Positions 17,061 through 26,052 of a DNA stretch of 64,000 nucleotides are shown here, piece after piece; position 1 is the first letter of the stretch, and each line of letters begins with the position of its first letter. The notes beneath the pieces are model-generated. The model saw only the letters and a program-made list of their open reading frames with translations, was not told the origin of the DNA and ran no database searches. Both the position numbers and the translations under genes were made by a program. Origin of the DNA: CAYYWP01 sp050176585 (GTDB taxonomy: Bacteria; Desulfobacterota; Binatia; HRBIN30; CADEER01); NCBI GenBank assembly GCA_050176585.1, contig JBFXHX010000010.1, positions 1 through 64,000 of the forward strand, in the 5' to 3' direction.

Positions 17061-18179
17061 CTATGCGGAGCGGCGCGCCGGCGGGTCGGCATCGCGCACG
17101 TAATGCGCCCAGTGGGTGCGGTAGTATTCCGCCGTGCGCTCGATGCCCGTGCGCAGATCCACGCGCGCGCGCCAGCCGGTGAGCTCGTACAGGCGCGTAA
17201 GGTCGGCGACCACGTCGCCGGTTTCGATCTTCTTGTAGTCCTGCGGCCAGGGCGTGAACTCCACCCGCCCGCGCCCGACCATGTCGACGACGGTCTCGAC
17301 CATATCGCGAAAGCGCGTCGCCACGCCCGAGCCCACGTTGACCACGCCCCCGACTGCCCCGCGCGCCAGCGCGCAGCGCAGAAAGGCCTCGGCGAGGTCT
17401 TCGATGTAGATGTAATCGCGCCGCTGCGAACCATCGCCGAACACCTTGATGGTGCGGCCCTCCAGCGCCTGACGTATGAACCAGCCCACCATGCAGTAGC
17501 GGTTGTGGTGGATCTGCTGGCGCGGGCCGTATGGGTTCGTGATGCGCAGCGCCAGCGTCGGGATGCCGAAGTTCTGGTGATAGATCGCCAAGTAGCGCTC
17601 AGAGGCGAGCTTGTGCACGCCGTAGAGGCTCACCGGATTGGGCGGCACGTCCTCGCTGACCAGGCGCTGGGGCACCTTTCCCACCACCATGCGGCTGGAG
17701 GCGAACACCACGACCGGTTTTGCGGTCAGCCGGCGGCACTCCTCGAGCAACTGCAGCGTCAGCCCCGCGTTCATCAGCAGGTCCTCGAGCGGAATGCTGA
17801 GGCTGTCGATGTAGGACACCTGGGCGGCGAGATGGAAGATGAAATCCGCCGACTCGATGTAGGGCCGCACCACGGCCATGTCGCGCAGCTCGTGCACGAC
17901 CGTGGTCAGCTCGCCGGCGGTCTTCCGGAGATTGAACGCGTTGCCGCCGTAGCGCGGATCGAGCGAGTCGACGACGGTCACCGCGGCACCGTACCCGCAC
18001 AACTGGTGCGCCAGCGTGCTGCCGAGGAAGCCCAGGCCGCCGGTGATGAATACGCGCTTGCCGGCATAGGCGTGCGCGAGATCGACACTGGGCAGCGGTG
18101 CAGCGGTGCGCGCGATGACGGGCGCGCCGCGCCCGACGGCGCGCGATTCCAACCGATAGCCGTTGCGGGGCTTCATCAT
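17061..18179 (-). CDS. NAD-dependent nucleotide-sugar epimerase/dehydratase
   Basis: A 372-residue extended short-chain dehydrogenase. The Rossmann motif GGLGFLG is at residues 47-53, preceded by an unusual 40-residue N-terminal extension. The catalytic region is intact, with SSRMVVG and YGVHK (Y-x-x-x-K), and the substrate-side DYIYIEDLAEAF motif is present. The start is ATGATG at 18179/18176, after GGAGGTG, overlapping the flippase stop codon. It probably makes a nucleotide sugar (UDP-glucose 4-epimerase-like or dehydratase) for the exopolysaccharide. Exact specificity cannot be assigned. Confidence 0.85.
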   Translation of the reverse strand: MMKPRNGYRLESRAVGRGAPVIARTAAPLPSVDLAHAYAGKRVFITGGLGFLGSTLAHQLCGYGAAVTVVDSLDPRYGGNAFNLRKTAGELTTVVHELRDMAVVRPYIESADFIFHLAAQVSYIDSLSIPLEDLLMNAGLTLQLLEECRRLTAKPVVVFASSRMVVGKVPQRLVSEDVPPNPVSLYGVHKLASERYLAIYHQNFGIPTLALRITNPYGPRQQIHHNRYCMVGWFIRQALEGRTIKVFGDGSQRRDYIYIEDLAEAFLRCALARGAVGGVVNVGSGVATRFRDMVETVVDMVGRGRVEFTPWPQDYKKIETGDVVADLTRLYELTGWRARVDLRTGIERTAEYYRTHWAHYVRDADPPARRSA

Positions 18180-19399
18180 CCTTGCACCTCCAGTAAGAGC
18201 GAGCGGCGGTAGACGCGCTCGTAGGCGACGCCGGCGATCAGCGAGCACACCGCGAGCGCGCAGACGGCGCCCCACACGCCCGCGGCGTGGGTGCCGGCGC
18301 TGATCAGCACGACGGCGATGGCGAGCTTCGCCGCGCCGAGCCAGGTCACCGCGCCGACGCGGCCGACGGCGCGCAGCGCTTGGCCGAAGAGATAGGTCTT
18401 GTACCGCCACAGCAGCGCGGCTGCGAGAATCGCCATCAGCGGCGCGACCTGCGGCACGTGAAAGAACGCGTACGCGAGCACGGTCGCCCCGACGACCAGC
18501 GCGAGCGCCACAGCCAGGGCCAGGCGGCGAACCTGGGCGTGGACGCGTTCGACGAACCGCGGGCCGCTGTCGACCATCCGCGGGTAGTTCGCCTGTACAT
18601 ACGTCCAGCAGGGCGAGTCCGCGGCCATCAGCAGCTGCTGGCACAAGCGGAACACCCCGAGCTCGCCGCGCGAGACGAAGACCCCCAACAACAGCGGAGC
18701 GGCCTGCTCGGAGAGCAAGCCCAGCAGATCGGGGGCGAGCCAACGCACGCCGTCGCGCCCGATCCGGGCGATGCGGGCGAGCTCCAGGCGCTCGAGCCGG
18801 AACCCCGTCCAGATGACCAGCACCGACACGAGGCGCGCGGTCAGCAACACCATCGCGAGCTGCGGCGCGGTGCTGCAGTAGAGCCACCCGATCAGCACCC
18901 CGACGGTCTCGCAGAGCGGCGCGACCAGCCCCGGGTAGAACCGGCGCACCATGATCGACAGCATCATGCCGAGGTTCTGCAGGCCGATGAAGAATCCGCT
19001 GAGGGCGACGAGAAAGATGACCTGCCACTCCTCCGGGCTCGCGGCTTGCACGCCCGCGTACACCGCGAGCAGGGGGACCACGAGCGGCAGTTGCGCGAGA
19101 AACAACACCAGCGCCGCGCAGCACGACTGCCCATGCGACTGCTTCAGCCGCGGGAGATAGGCGCCGAGCCCGAGTGCGCAGACCGTGGCCAGGATGTTCA
19201 CCGCCGCAATGCCGAGCGCGAACGCGCCGACGGTGGCGAGGCCGAAGCGGTGCACGAGCGCGATCGAGAGCAGCAGGCCGTTGCCGAGCTGCACGCCGCG
19301 CCCGAGCAGCAGCAACGCGGGACCGCGCTGCGCGACCGAGAGCTCGAACCAGCGGCCGCGCGGCCGTGTGACAGAGCCGTCTGGGAGTACAGTGCTCAT
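18176..19399 (-). CDS. Polysaccharide flippase (Wzx/MATE-like)
   Basis: A 407-residue inner-membrane protein with roughly 12 hydrophobic segments, a cytosolic N-terminus, and short Arg-rich loops in the MOP/polysaccharide-exporter style. Residues are rich in Leu/Ala/Val, with LGRGVQLGNGLLLSIALV as the first helix. It would flip the lipid-linked repeat unit across the inner membrane, the Wzx step of a Wzx/Wzy pathway, which fits the polymerase-like, Wzz and Wza genes in the same locus. It is the first gene after the 250-bp break inside the locus and overlaps the epimerase start. Confidence 0.8.
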   Translation of the reverse strand: MSTVLPDGSVTRPRGRWFELSVAQRGPALLLLGRGVQLGNGLLLSIALVHRFGLATVGAFALGIAAVNILATVCALGLGAYLPRLKQSHGQSCCAALVLFLAQLPLVVPLLAVYAGVQAASPEEWQVIFLVALSGFFIGLQNLGMMLSIMVRRFYPGLVAPLCETVGVLIGWLYCSTAPQLAMVLLTARLVSVLVIWTGFRLERLELARIARIGRDGVRWLAPDLLGLLSEQAAPLLLGVFVSRGELGVFRLCQQLLMAADSPCWTYVQANYPRMVDSGPRFVERVHAQVRRLALAVALALVVGATVLAYAFFHVPQVAPLMAILAAALLWRYKTYLFGQALRAVGRVGAVTWLGAAKLAIAVVLISAGTHAAGVWGAVCALAVCSLIAGVAYERVYRRSLLLEVQG

Positions 19400-19650
19400 G
19401 CAGATGCCAAGGCGTTCAGGGGTTACGGGGTCACGGGGTTACGGGCTAGGGCGGAAGCAGACGCCTCGGCTATGAGGTTCGTACGCCGCAACCGGAGGGA
19501 CGTAGGGCGACAAGCGCTGCCGAGCAATTACCGCGTGGGCTAACCGCGTCGCCGAGGCGCGAGCTCAGACCATGACGGCGCAATAGCCTAACCGCGTCAC
19601 AGCCTGACAACCTCGTTCACCTCAGGGCCCCTAACCCCGCGACTAATGCC
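19400..19650. other. Intergenic break inside the EPS locus with tandem octamers
   Basis: A 251-bp non-coding break separates the sulfotransferase (upstream in transcription) from the flippase. Three tandem copies of GGGGTYAC lie at 19419-19442. Related CTAACC-type motifs (CTAACCGCGTCGCC, CCTAACCGCGTCACAG, CCCCTAACCCCG) are scattered through the rest in the opposite orientation. The break may hold a second promoter for the flippase-to-GT2 genes. Confidence 0.5.
19419..19442. repeat. Three tandem GGGGTYAC octamers
   Basis: GGGGTTAC, GGGGTCAC and GGGGTTAC lie head to tail, then the array decays into GGGCTAGG. This is a short tandem repeat in the non-coding break of the locus. Confidence 0.7.
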
Positions 19651-20580
19651 TTATCCAACGCGGTACCCGTACCCGAGCAGGTGCGGCAAAGTGCACGCGG
19701 TGACCAGCCGGCGGGCACGCGTGGCCATCGCCGTGCGCCACTCCTCGTCGGGGCGCACCTCCACCTCGCCGACGAGGAAACGGCTCGGGTTGCCGGACGC
19801 GGTGTGATTGGGCGCGAGCGTCAGCGTGCGACCGCGCAGGAACGGCAGCGCGGTCGGCTCGCCGAGGGCGACCAGGATCCGGGTGAGGACCCGCGCCGGA
19901 TCGCGCGCGAAATCCTCGTAGTACACGCGCACGTAGCGCGCGGCGCGATAGCGGAACGCGTGACACAGGCTGTTGAATGCCACCCACCAGGCCGCGCTCT
20001 GCGCCGCCGAGTAGCGGTGCATGTAGGCGCGCTTCCAGTGGACGTCGGGGATCTCCTTGCGCTTCATCCACGCGAAGGCGACCGCGCGGCTGTCGCGGAC
20101 CAGGTGCACGACCGACAAGCGCACGCCGGGCAGTCGCGCCAGCGCGAACGCGTAGGCGGGCTCCTTCGAGGAGTCGATCAGCCACCGGCACCCGGAGGCC
20201 CGCTGGATCGCGCGATAGAGCGGCAGCAGCACCGCCGCGAAGCGATCGTACTCGGCGCGAAACACCGCCGATCCGCGCAGCGCCAGATACGGAATGTGGC
20301 GCGTGCGGGTCACGCGACTCGACAGCGCCATGAGCTCGCGGCCGTCCACCCGGTCGAAGCCGCCAAACGCCTCGCGCCCGACCTCGCGCCAGAAGCCGCA
20401 GTCTTCAAACGGCTGCTTACAACCGCACAGCTGGTTGTGGATCACGCCCCGGTCCCACAGGTGGCGCAGCTCGCCGGCGGCGCAGAAGCCGTCTAGCTGG
20501 CCCAGGCAGCGCTCGACGAGCGTGCTGCCGCTGCGGCCGAACCCGCCGATGTATAAGATTTCGAGTGGACTCGCCGTCAT
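19651..20580 (-). CDS. Sulfotransferase family protein (EPS locus)
   Basis: A 309-residue PAPS-dependent sulfotransferase-fold protein. The 5'-phosphosulfate-binding loop GRSGST is at residues 15-20, and the 3'-phosphate-binding segment is LVRDSRAVAFAW. Other family features are DSSKEPAYAFAL and YYEDFARDPARVL. A cysteine-rich insertion (CGCKQPFEDCGFW) is also seen in bacterial polysaccharide sulfotransferases. It overlaps the preceding GT2 by 4 nt (ATGA). Context suggests it sulfates the exopolysaccharide or its lipid-linked precursor. PAPS supply genes are not in the window. Confidence 0.87.
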   Translation of the reverse strand: MTASPLEILYIGGFGRSGSTLVERCLGQLDGFCAAGELRHLWDRGVIHNQLCGCKQPFEDCGFWREVGREAFGGFDRVDGRELMALSSRVTRTRHIPYLALRGSAVFRAEYDRFAAVLLPLYRAIQRASGCRWLIDSSKEPAYAFALARLPGVRLSVVHLVRDSRAVAFAWMKRKEIPDVHWKRAYMHRYSAAQSAAWWVAFNSLCHAFRYRAARYVRVYYEDFARDPARVLTRILVALGEPTALPFLRGRTLTLAPNHTASGNPSRFLVGEVEVRPDEEWRTAMATRARRLVTACTLPHLLGYGYRVG

Positions 20581-21662
20581 CGCGCAATATCGCTCCTGGA
20601 ATCCGCCGCCAGCGCCGGCATGGCCCGGAACACGACGCGCATGGCCCCGCGCACCGCGCGATAGAGGCGCGTGCGGCCGCCAGGGGGCAGCGGCCACGCG
20701 CCGGCGTGCAGCGCCACCATGCCGAGCGCGCGCAGATCGCGCACCGGCAGCGTCGGCGCGGCGCGCAACGCCGCCGCGAGCAGCCGGCGGGACGTGTCCA
20801 CGTCGCCGTGGGAGAACGCCTTGCGGCTGGCGATGCGCAGGCCCTCCGCATAGCTGCGCGCCGCCTCGGCGGCGGTGAAGCCGGGTACGTAGGTCCGAAA
20901 GCGCCCGAGCGCGCGCGCATAGCCGCGCACGAAGTCGTCGTAGGTCGTCGACATGCTGCCGCTGCGCACCCGGTAGGCGGTCAGCACTTCGGGCAGCAGG
21001 CGCGCGCCGTATCCGGAGCACGCCGCAGCCCGCACCCACATCTCGAAGTCCTCGCAACTGCCGATCGACTCGTCGAAGAGCCCGGCGCGCGTGAACACCG
21101 CGCGCCGCGCCACCACGGTGCTGCCGTTGCCGACGTGGTTGCGGCGGATCAGGTCGCGGGCGGAGGGGCGCGCGCAACGGGAGATCAGATACTGTCCCGT
21201 GCGCGCGCCGCGCTCGTCGATGTAGGCGGAATAGGAAAACGTCAGTCCGACGTCGGGCTCGGCGGCGAGCACCGCGAGATGGCGCTCGGCCTTGCGCGGA
21301 TACCAGAGATCGTCGGCATCGCAGAAGCCGACCGCGGCGCCCCGCGCGAGCAGCACGCCCGTGTTGCGCGCGCCGGCCAATCCCCGATTGGGCTGTGCGA
21401 CCACCGTGAGACGCGGCTCTTCGATCTCGGCCAGCACCGCGAGGCTGGCGTCGCGCGAGCCGTCGTCGACTGCGATGACTTCGATATCCCTCACCGTCTG
21501 CGCGAACAGCGCGTCGAGGGTCTGCCGCACGAAGGCGGCGGTGTCGTAGCTCGGCACGACGACGGACAAGCGAACCTCGCTCGCCGGCACGCGCGCGCGC
21601 CGCAGGATCGTCAGCGGGCGCGGCAGCGCGCCCGCATCGCATCCGTTTGCGATGGTGGTCAT
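20577..21662 (-). CDS. Family 2 glycosyltransferase (EPS locus, copy B)
   Basis: A 361-residue GT-A glycosyltransferase. Motifs are LSVVVPSYDTAAF, VIAVDDGSRDASL, NRGLAGARNTG, the metal-binding DADD of CDADDLWYPRK, and SCEDFEMWVRA. It shares the unusual string RRNHVGNGST and the same overall length with the GT2 at 14742-15827, so the two are paralogues within one locus. It sits between the polymerase-like gene and the sulfotransferase, overlapping both by 4 nt. It adds another sugar of the repeat unit. Confidence 0.88.
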   Translation of the reverse strand: MTTIANGCDAGALPRPLTILRRARVPASEVRLSVVVPSYDTAAFVRQTLDALFAQTVRDIEVIAVDDGSRDASLAVLAEIEEPRLTVVAQPNRGLAGARNTGVLLARGAAVGFCDADDLWYPRKAERHLAVLAAEPDVGLTFSYSAYIDERGARTGQYLISRCARPSARDLIRRNHVGNGSTVVARRAVFTRAGLFDESIGSCEDFEMWVRAAACSGYGARLLPEVLTAYRVRSGSMSTTYDDFVRGYARALGRFRTYVPGFTAAEAARSYAEGLRIASRKAFSHGDVDTSRRLLAAALRAAPTLPVRDLRALGMVALHAGAWPLPPGGRTRLYRAVRGAMRVVFRAMPALAADSRSDIAR

Positions 21663-23071
21663 GTGGCGGGCGCCCAGGCTCGGAGCGGCGCGAGCGCCGC
21701 CGGCACAGGAGCGGGCGCGCCGGCGGTCAACTCGCGGAGCGCCGCCCCGAGCCACAGGAACGCGTACAGGGTCGGCACGACCAGGCTGTAGAGTCCCTCG
21801 CCGATGCCGGTCACCGCGAAGACGCCGAGCAGCACGGCGGTATTGAGGCGCAACGCCGGCGGGCCGGCGGCGCGCAGCACGAGCCAGGTGGTGCGCAGCA
21901 GCGCGAAGAGAAACGCCGCCAGCGTCATCACGCCGCCGAGGTAGACCAGGCCGAGGTAGCTCGAATGGCTGCCCGGCACCATCGTCCCATCGCCTTGCAT
22001 CACCTGGGGGTAATCCTTGGGGTACACCGGCTCGCCGGGCCACCCGTGCCCAGCCAGCGGCGCCTCGGCGAGCCCGGCGCGAGTCTGCTCGTACACCCGA
22101 TCGCGAGACTGCGTGGCACTGGGGCGCAGGTTGTCGAAGCGTTCGCTCAGCATTTTCACCGCCGCGAGCGGCGAGCCCTCCGCGAGCGTGCCGACCAGCC
22201 CCACGGCCGCGCCGAGCACCAGCGCAAACGCGGCCAGCAAGACTTGCACCGGACGGCTGAGCGCCAGCGCGAACCGCAGCGCCGCGCTCAGCGCGAGGGC
22301 GAGGGCCGCAAGCCGGCTCATGCTCGCGATGACCATGAATACGCCGCTCGCCATGGCCCACCGGCGCTTGCGCGCGTCGGGCTGGTTGGCCGTGACCCAC
22401 ACCAAGCAGAGTCCCCCGAATCCCATCGCAGTCGTCCACGGAAACAGGAGCGACAGGCGCGGCAGCAGCACCCCGAAGAGCTCCTCCCAATTGTACAGCA
22501 GCATGCCGAAGAAGAAGGACGTCGACGGCAAGGTGACCGGCATCAAACGCCCGATCGGCGTGAGCACATGCAGGTAGCGCTCACCCTGGACGACGGCGAG
22601 GATGTAGAGCACGCCCGCCAGGCCGACGCAGTAGAAGCCCACCCGGGCCGTCGCGCGCAGCAGCGCCGCGGGGCGCACCGTCCCGCTGGCGCCGATCGCG
22701 ATACAGGCGCCGAGCATGATCCAGCCGAGCACGTAGCTCGCCAGCGCGTGCCGCGGGACGACGATGATCGGCTGTCCGGCGGCGACGACGTTCACGGCGC
22801 TGGAGGCGAGCTGGCAGATGCCGACGGCGAACCACGGCCAGGCGAGCCAGTACGCCCGGCGCGAGCGCACGCGCAGGAGCAGGCCGAACACCATCAGCAC
22901 CGCGAGCGGCAACAGCAAGCCGAGCGCCCAGAGCAGCGGCAGCAGCGTGAAGTATGCGACGATGATGCGCTCCGGCTGCGAATCGCGCGTCGAGCTCGCG
23001 GACGCCACAGCGGATGGGGCTGCTCGGGCGCGCGCTTCCGGCGCTAAGGGGCTCTCGTACTCGTGCGGCAT
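21659..23071 (-). CDS. O-antigen ligase/Wzy-type polymerase family membrane protein
   Basis: A 470-residue polytopic membrane protein with about 11-12 hydrophobic segments after a 35-residue soluble N-terminus. The large periplasmic loop holds GHGWPGEPVYPKDYPQ and then PGSHSSYLGLVYLGG, the P-x-S-H-x-x-Y/L signature of the Wzy/WaaL (Wzy_C) family. In a Wzx/Wzy system this protein polymerises repeat units at the periplasmic face. It begins 2 nt after the sugar transferase stop. Ligase function is possible, but a polymerase fits the locus better. Confidence 0.82.
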   Translation of the reverse strand: MPHEYESPLAPEARARAAPSAVASASSTRDSQPERIIVAYFTLLPLLWALGLLLPLAVLMVFGLLLRVRSRRAYWLAWPWFAVGICQLASSAVNVVAAGQPIIVVPRHALASYVLGWIMLGACIAIGASGTVRPAALLRATARVGFYCVGLAGVLYILAVVQGERYLHVLTPIGRLMPVTLPSTSFFFGMLLYNWEELFGVLLPRLSLLFPWTTAMGFGGLCLVWVTANQPDARKRRWAMASGVFMVIASMSRLAALALALSAALRFALALSRPVQVLLAAFALVLGAAVGLVGTLAEGSPLAAVKMLSERFDNLRPSATQSRDRVYEQTRAGLAEAPLAGHGWPGEPVYPKDYPQVMQGDGTMVPGSHSSYLGLVYLGGVMTLAAFLFALLRTTWLVLRAAGPPALRLNTAVLLGVFAVTGIGEGLYSLVVPTLYAFLWLGAALRELTAGAPAPVPAALAPLRAWAPAT

Positions 23072-23073
23072 GC

Positions 23074-24486
23074 TCAGTAGGCGTTCTGCCGCGACAGCAC
23101 GGCCGGAAGGGTTTTCGCCAGGATCTTCAGGTCGAGGCCGAGGGACCAGTTGTCGATGTATTCCATGTCGGCGCGGACCCACGCGTCGAACTCGGGCGTG
23201 CGGTGGTCCACTTGCCAGAGACAGGTGATACCCGGCTTCACGCTGAAGCGGCGCTTGTGCCAGCGCACGTCGATGCGCTCGACGTCGCGGACCGGCAGCG
23301 GCCGCGGCCCGACGAGGCTCATTTCGCCCTTCAGCACGTTGAGCAGCTGGGGCAGCTCGTCGAGGCTGGTGGCCCGCAGCCAGCGGCCCAGGCGGGTGAT
23401 CCGCGGGTCTTCCTTGATCTTGAACACCGGGCCCTGCGCCTCGTTGCGGGACTCGAGGTGCTGCTGCAATTGCTCGGCGTCCGGCACCATCGTGCGGAAC
23501 TTGTAGGCGCGAAAACGCCGGCGGTTCTGGCCGATCCGCTCTTGCGCGAATAGCACCGACCCCGGCGAATCGAGCTTGATCGCCAGCGCGATCAGCAGCA
23601 GCACCGGGGCGAGGACGGCCAAGCCGACGGCGGCGCCGATCAGGTCGATCGCGCGCTTGGCGGCCAGCAGCACGGCGTCCGTCGGCCCGCTGCCGATGGT
23701 GACCACCGGATGGCCGACGAGGTTGTCGATGGCGGTCCAGGCGCGCGGCGCGACGCGCAGGTCGGCGATCAGCCGCACCAGGACGCCCTGCTCCTCGCAA
23801 AGCGAGACCATTGTGGTCACGATGGGTTGCGAGCCATCGAGGGGAAACGCGAGGAACACCTCATCGATCGGCTGGCGGTCGAGGACCGTCTCCAGTCGGG
23901 TCAGCGCCGCCTGCGCACGCACCGCCGGCGTCGCGCCCCGTCCGGCCGCGTCGATCAACTCGACGACGCGGTAGCCGAGACCGCTGCGTCCGGCGAGATC
24001 GCGCGCAGCCGCCAGCGCGGCGGGCCCATCGCCGGCGATCACCACGTCCCGCAGGTTCCGCCCAGCACGGCGCACCAGCCCGGCCACACCGCGCAACGCG
24101 CGGCGGCCGGCGGCGAGGCCGGCCAGGCTCAGTGCCCCGTAGAAGCCGGCGAACACGAAGCCGAACTGCGGGTAATCAAACAGCGCCGCCATCACGGGCA
24201 GCGGCGCCACCGCGAGTGCGGTCGCGAACCCCAGATCGCGAACCTCGCGTTCCGGGCTGGCCAGCCGGTACGAGCCGTACAGGCCGCACCAGACCAACGT
24301 GACCCGCCAGTAGGCGAGATATCCGGCGAGCAGCAGCGCATCCCGCAGGCTGAGCTCATGCTCGAGCAAGCGCGACAGCTGGGGCGTGCCGCTAATCGCG
24401 CTGGCGGCGACGATGAACGCGCCCAGCACGAGCGCGAGGTCAGTCGCGCCGAGGGCGCCCAGAAGCAGTTGACGTCGCTTGGTCAT
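23074..24486 (-). CDS. Polyprenyl-phosphate sugar phosphotransferase (initiating transferase)
   Basis: A 470-residue WbaP/WcaJ-type enzyme that starts the repeat unit by moving a sugar-1-phosphate from a nucleotide sugar to undecaprenyl phosphate. It has N-terminal transmembrane helices, a central Rossmann-like CoA-binding_3 domain (DVVIAGDGPAALAAAR), and the bacterial sugar transferase domain. That domain opens AAKRAIDLIGAAVGLAVLAP and carries RIGQNRRRFRAYKFRTM, DELPQLLNVLKGEMSLVGPR and the C-terminal PGITCLWQV. GGGAGG lies 5 nt before the ATG. The next gene follows with 2 nt spacing. Confidence 0.92.
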   Translation of the reverse strand: MTKRRQLLLGALGATDLALVLGAFIVAASAISGTPQLSRLLEHELSLRDALLLAGYLAYWRVTLVWCGLYGSYRLASPEREVRDLGFATALAVAPLPVMAALFDYPQFGFVFAGFYGALSLAGLAAGRRALRGVAGLVRRAGRNLRDVVIAGDGPAALAAARDLAGRSGLGYRVVELIDAAGRGATPAVRAQAALTRLETVLDRQPIDEVFLAFPLDGSQPIVTTMVSLCEEQGVLVRLIADLRVAPRAWTAIDNLVGHPVVTIGSGPTDAVLLAAKRAIDLIGAAVGLAVLAPVLLLIALAIKLDSPGSVLFAQERIGQNRRRFRAYKFRTMVPDAEQLQQHLESRNEAQGPVFKIKEDPRITRLGRWLRATSLDELPQLLNVLKGEMSLVGPRPLPVRDVERIDVRWHKRRFSVKPGITCLWQVDHRTPEFDAWVRADMEYIDNWSLGLDLKILAKTLPAVLSRQNAY

Positions 24487-24625
24487 CCGTTCCTCCCTTG
24501 TTGCGGATCGTCCGCGCGGCGCGGCAGAACCCATGCCGTTCCTCCGCTGGGAATGGCGCTGGACGACAAACGGCGCCGGGCGCCGCATCGCGGACCGCGC
24601 CCGGCTCAACCGCGCGCGCTGTGGA

Positions 24626-25282
24626 TCAGCGCGCGGCGGCTGTCAGCACCACCCCGAGCACGCGGCAGCCGGCGGCGCGCGCGCGATCAGCAGCCGTGCG
24701 CAAAGCCGCGCGTTCGGTTCGACCGGTCTCGGCGACCAGCACGACGCCGTCGCACGCGGCGCCGAGCAACAGCCCGTCAACGGCTGCCAGAGCGGCCGGC
24801 CCCTCGATGAGGACCAGCGGCGCCGCGGCGCAGCCGCCGAGCCAGTCGGCGAGCCCGCGCCCGAGGCCTGGCCCATCGAGCTCCACCGCGCGCGCCGGTA
24901 CGTCGATGCCCGGGCGGCGCGCGGTCAGCATGGCGGCACCGCCGTGTCGGATCAGCTCGGCCACGGCGAGCGACAAGCCGAGGTCGCGGCCGCGCGCCGC
25001 GAGCCCGTCCACGACCGCGCGCGCCGCGCCGGCGGTCTGCACCGGGACGAACACCAGCACCCGCGCCGGTCCGCCCTGTGCGGCGGGCGCGCGCAGCCGG
25101 TCGAGCAGCTCCGCTGTGGCGCCCACGGCACGCTCCGATGCCGCCGGCACGGGCGCGAGGCGCAGCGCGGCGATCTCCCCCGCTTCGCGCGTGACCCGGC
25201 GCACCGCGGCCGAGAGCGCGGCCGTCTGCTTCGGCAAATGGTTCTCCGCGTGCCGCCTGAGCGCCCGCATGTAATTGCTCAT
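24626..25282 (-). CDS. Degenerate CpsD/BY-kinase-like protein without Walker A
   Basis: A 218-residue protein in the position of the cytosolic tyrosine-kinase partner of Wzz. The ParA/CpsD-like strand order can be traced: VLVFVPVQTAG where the P-loop should be, LSLAVAELIRHGG, PLVLIEGPAAL, and DGVVLVAETGRTERAALR. The expected GxxGxGKT Walker A sequence is absent (VPVQTAGAARAV instead), and there is no C-terminal tyrosine cluster. I infer a non-catalytic scaffold that keeps the fold. The start overlaps the upstream reading frame stop by 4 nt. No other assignment fits the context better. Confidence 0.62.
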   Translation of the reverse strand: MSNYMRALRRHAENHLPKQTAALSAAVRRVTREAGEIAALRLAPVPAASERAVGATAELLDRLRAPAAQGGPARVLVFVPVQTAGAARAVVDGLAARGRDLGLSLAVAELIRHGGAAMLTARRPGIDVPARAVELDGPGLGRGLADWLGGCAAAPLVLIEGPAALAAVDGLLLGAACDGVVLVAETGRTERAALRTAADRARAAGCRVLGVVLTAAAR

Positions 25283-25410
25283 CCCCGCCCTCCTGTCGCC
25301 GCACGCAAACCGGCGCTCGGCAGGCGCAGCACGTCGCCGGCGGTGATGCGATCGTCGTGAAGCACCCTGCGGTTCGCATCGCGGATGCGCCGCAGCGTCG
25401 CCGGCCGGGT
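25279..25410 (-). CDS. C-terminal fragment with LysM-like end, cut by assembly gap
   Basis: Forty-three codons lie between the gap and a stop codon. The sequence TLRRIRDANRRVLHDDRI then AGDVLRLPS matches the second half of a LysM (peptidoglycan-binding) domain. It could be the C-terminus of the ATPase on the other side of the gap or of a separate LysM protein lost in the gap. The apparent frame continuity through 100 Ns is not evidence. Confidence 0.5.
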   Translation of the reverse strand, partial: TRPATLRRIRDANRRVLHDDRITAGDVLRLPSAGLRAATGGRG

Positions 25411-25510
25411 NNNNNNNNNNNNNNNNNNNNNNNNNNNNNNNNNNNNNNNNNNNNNNNNNNNNNNNNNNNNNNNNNNNNNNNNNNNNNNNNNNNNNNNNNN
25501 NNNNNNNNNN
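25411..25510. other. Assembly gap of 100 Ns
   Basis: Exactly 100 unknown bases inside the exopolysaccharide locus. The true gap length is unknown, so genes expected here could be missing. Confidence 0.97.
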
Positions 25511-26052
25511 ACTTGCCGCAGCTCGTCACGGCCGAGCGCCACGGCCAGTTCCGGTTGGCCGACGAGCACGATCTGCAACAGCTTGGTGGAATAGGTCTCG
25601 AAGTTCGTGAGCAGCCGGAGATGCTCGAACGTATCCGCGTCGAGGTTCTGCGCCTCGTCAATGATCAACGCGGCGATCGCCCCTTCGGTGTCGCTCTGCC
25701 GCAGGAATCCCTGGAACGCTTCGAGCAGCGTCAAGCGGTCGGGCGCCGGCGCGGGCACGCCGAAATCCGCCAGCGCCTGTCGCAACAGCTCGTCGAACGA
25801 CAGCTTGGTGTTCGCGAGATATGCCGTGCGCACCGCCGGCTCGAGATCGCGCAGCAACGCGTATAGCAGCGTCGTCTTGCCGGTCCCGACCTCGCCGATC
25901 AGCGTCGCCAGCCCGCGCCGGCTCGCCAGCGCCAGGCGCAAGCCGGCCAGCGCTTCGCTGTGCGCCGGGCTTTCGTAGAGGAAATCGGGATCGGGTGAGA
26001 GCGAGAATGGATCGGCGTCGAGCCCGAAATGCGCCGCGTAGATCGCCGTCAT
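25511..26052 (-). CDS. ExeA/GspA-type AAA ATPase (EPS locus), C-terminus lost in gap
   Basis: The N-terminal 180 residues of an ExeA-like ATPase of the kind found in exosortase/EPS loci. It opens with AAHFGLDADPFSLSPDPDFLY, the typical family start. Walker A is GEVGTGKTT at 53-61, and Walker B is AALIIDEAQNLD near residue 130. The sensor/arginine region and everything after GRDELRQ fall in the gap. The start codon overlaps the Wzz stop by 4 nt. Its usual role is to energise or regulate polysaccharide export with the Wzz/Wza proteins. No exosortase gene is visible in this window. Confidence 0.85.
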
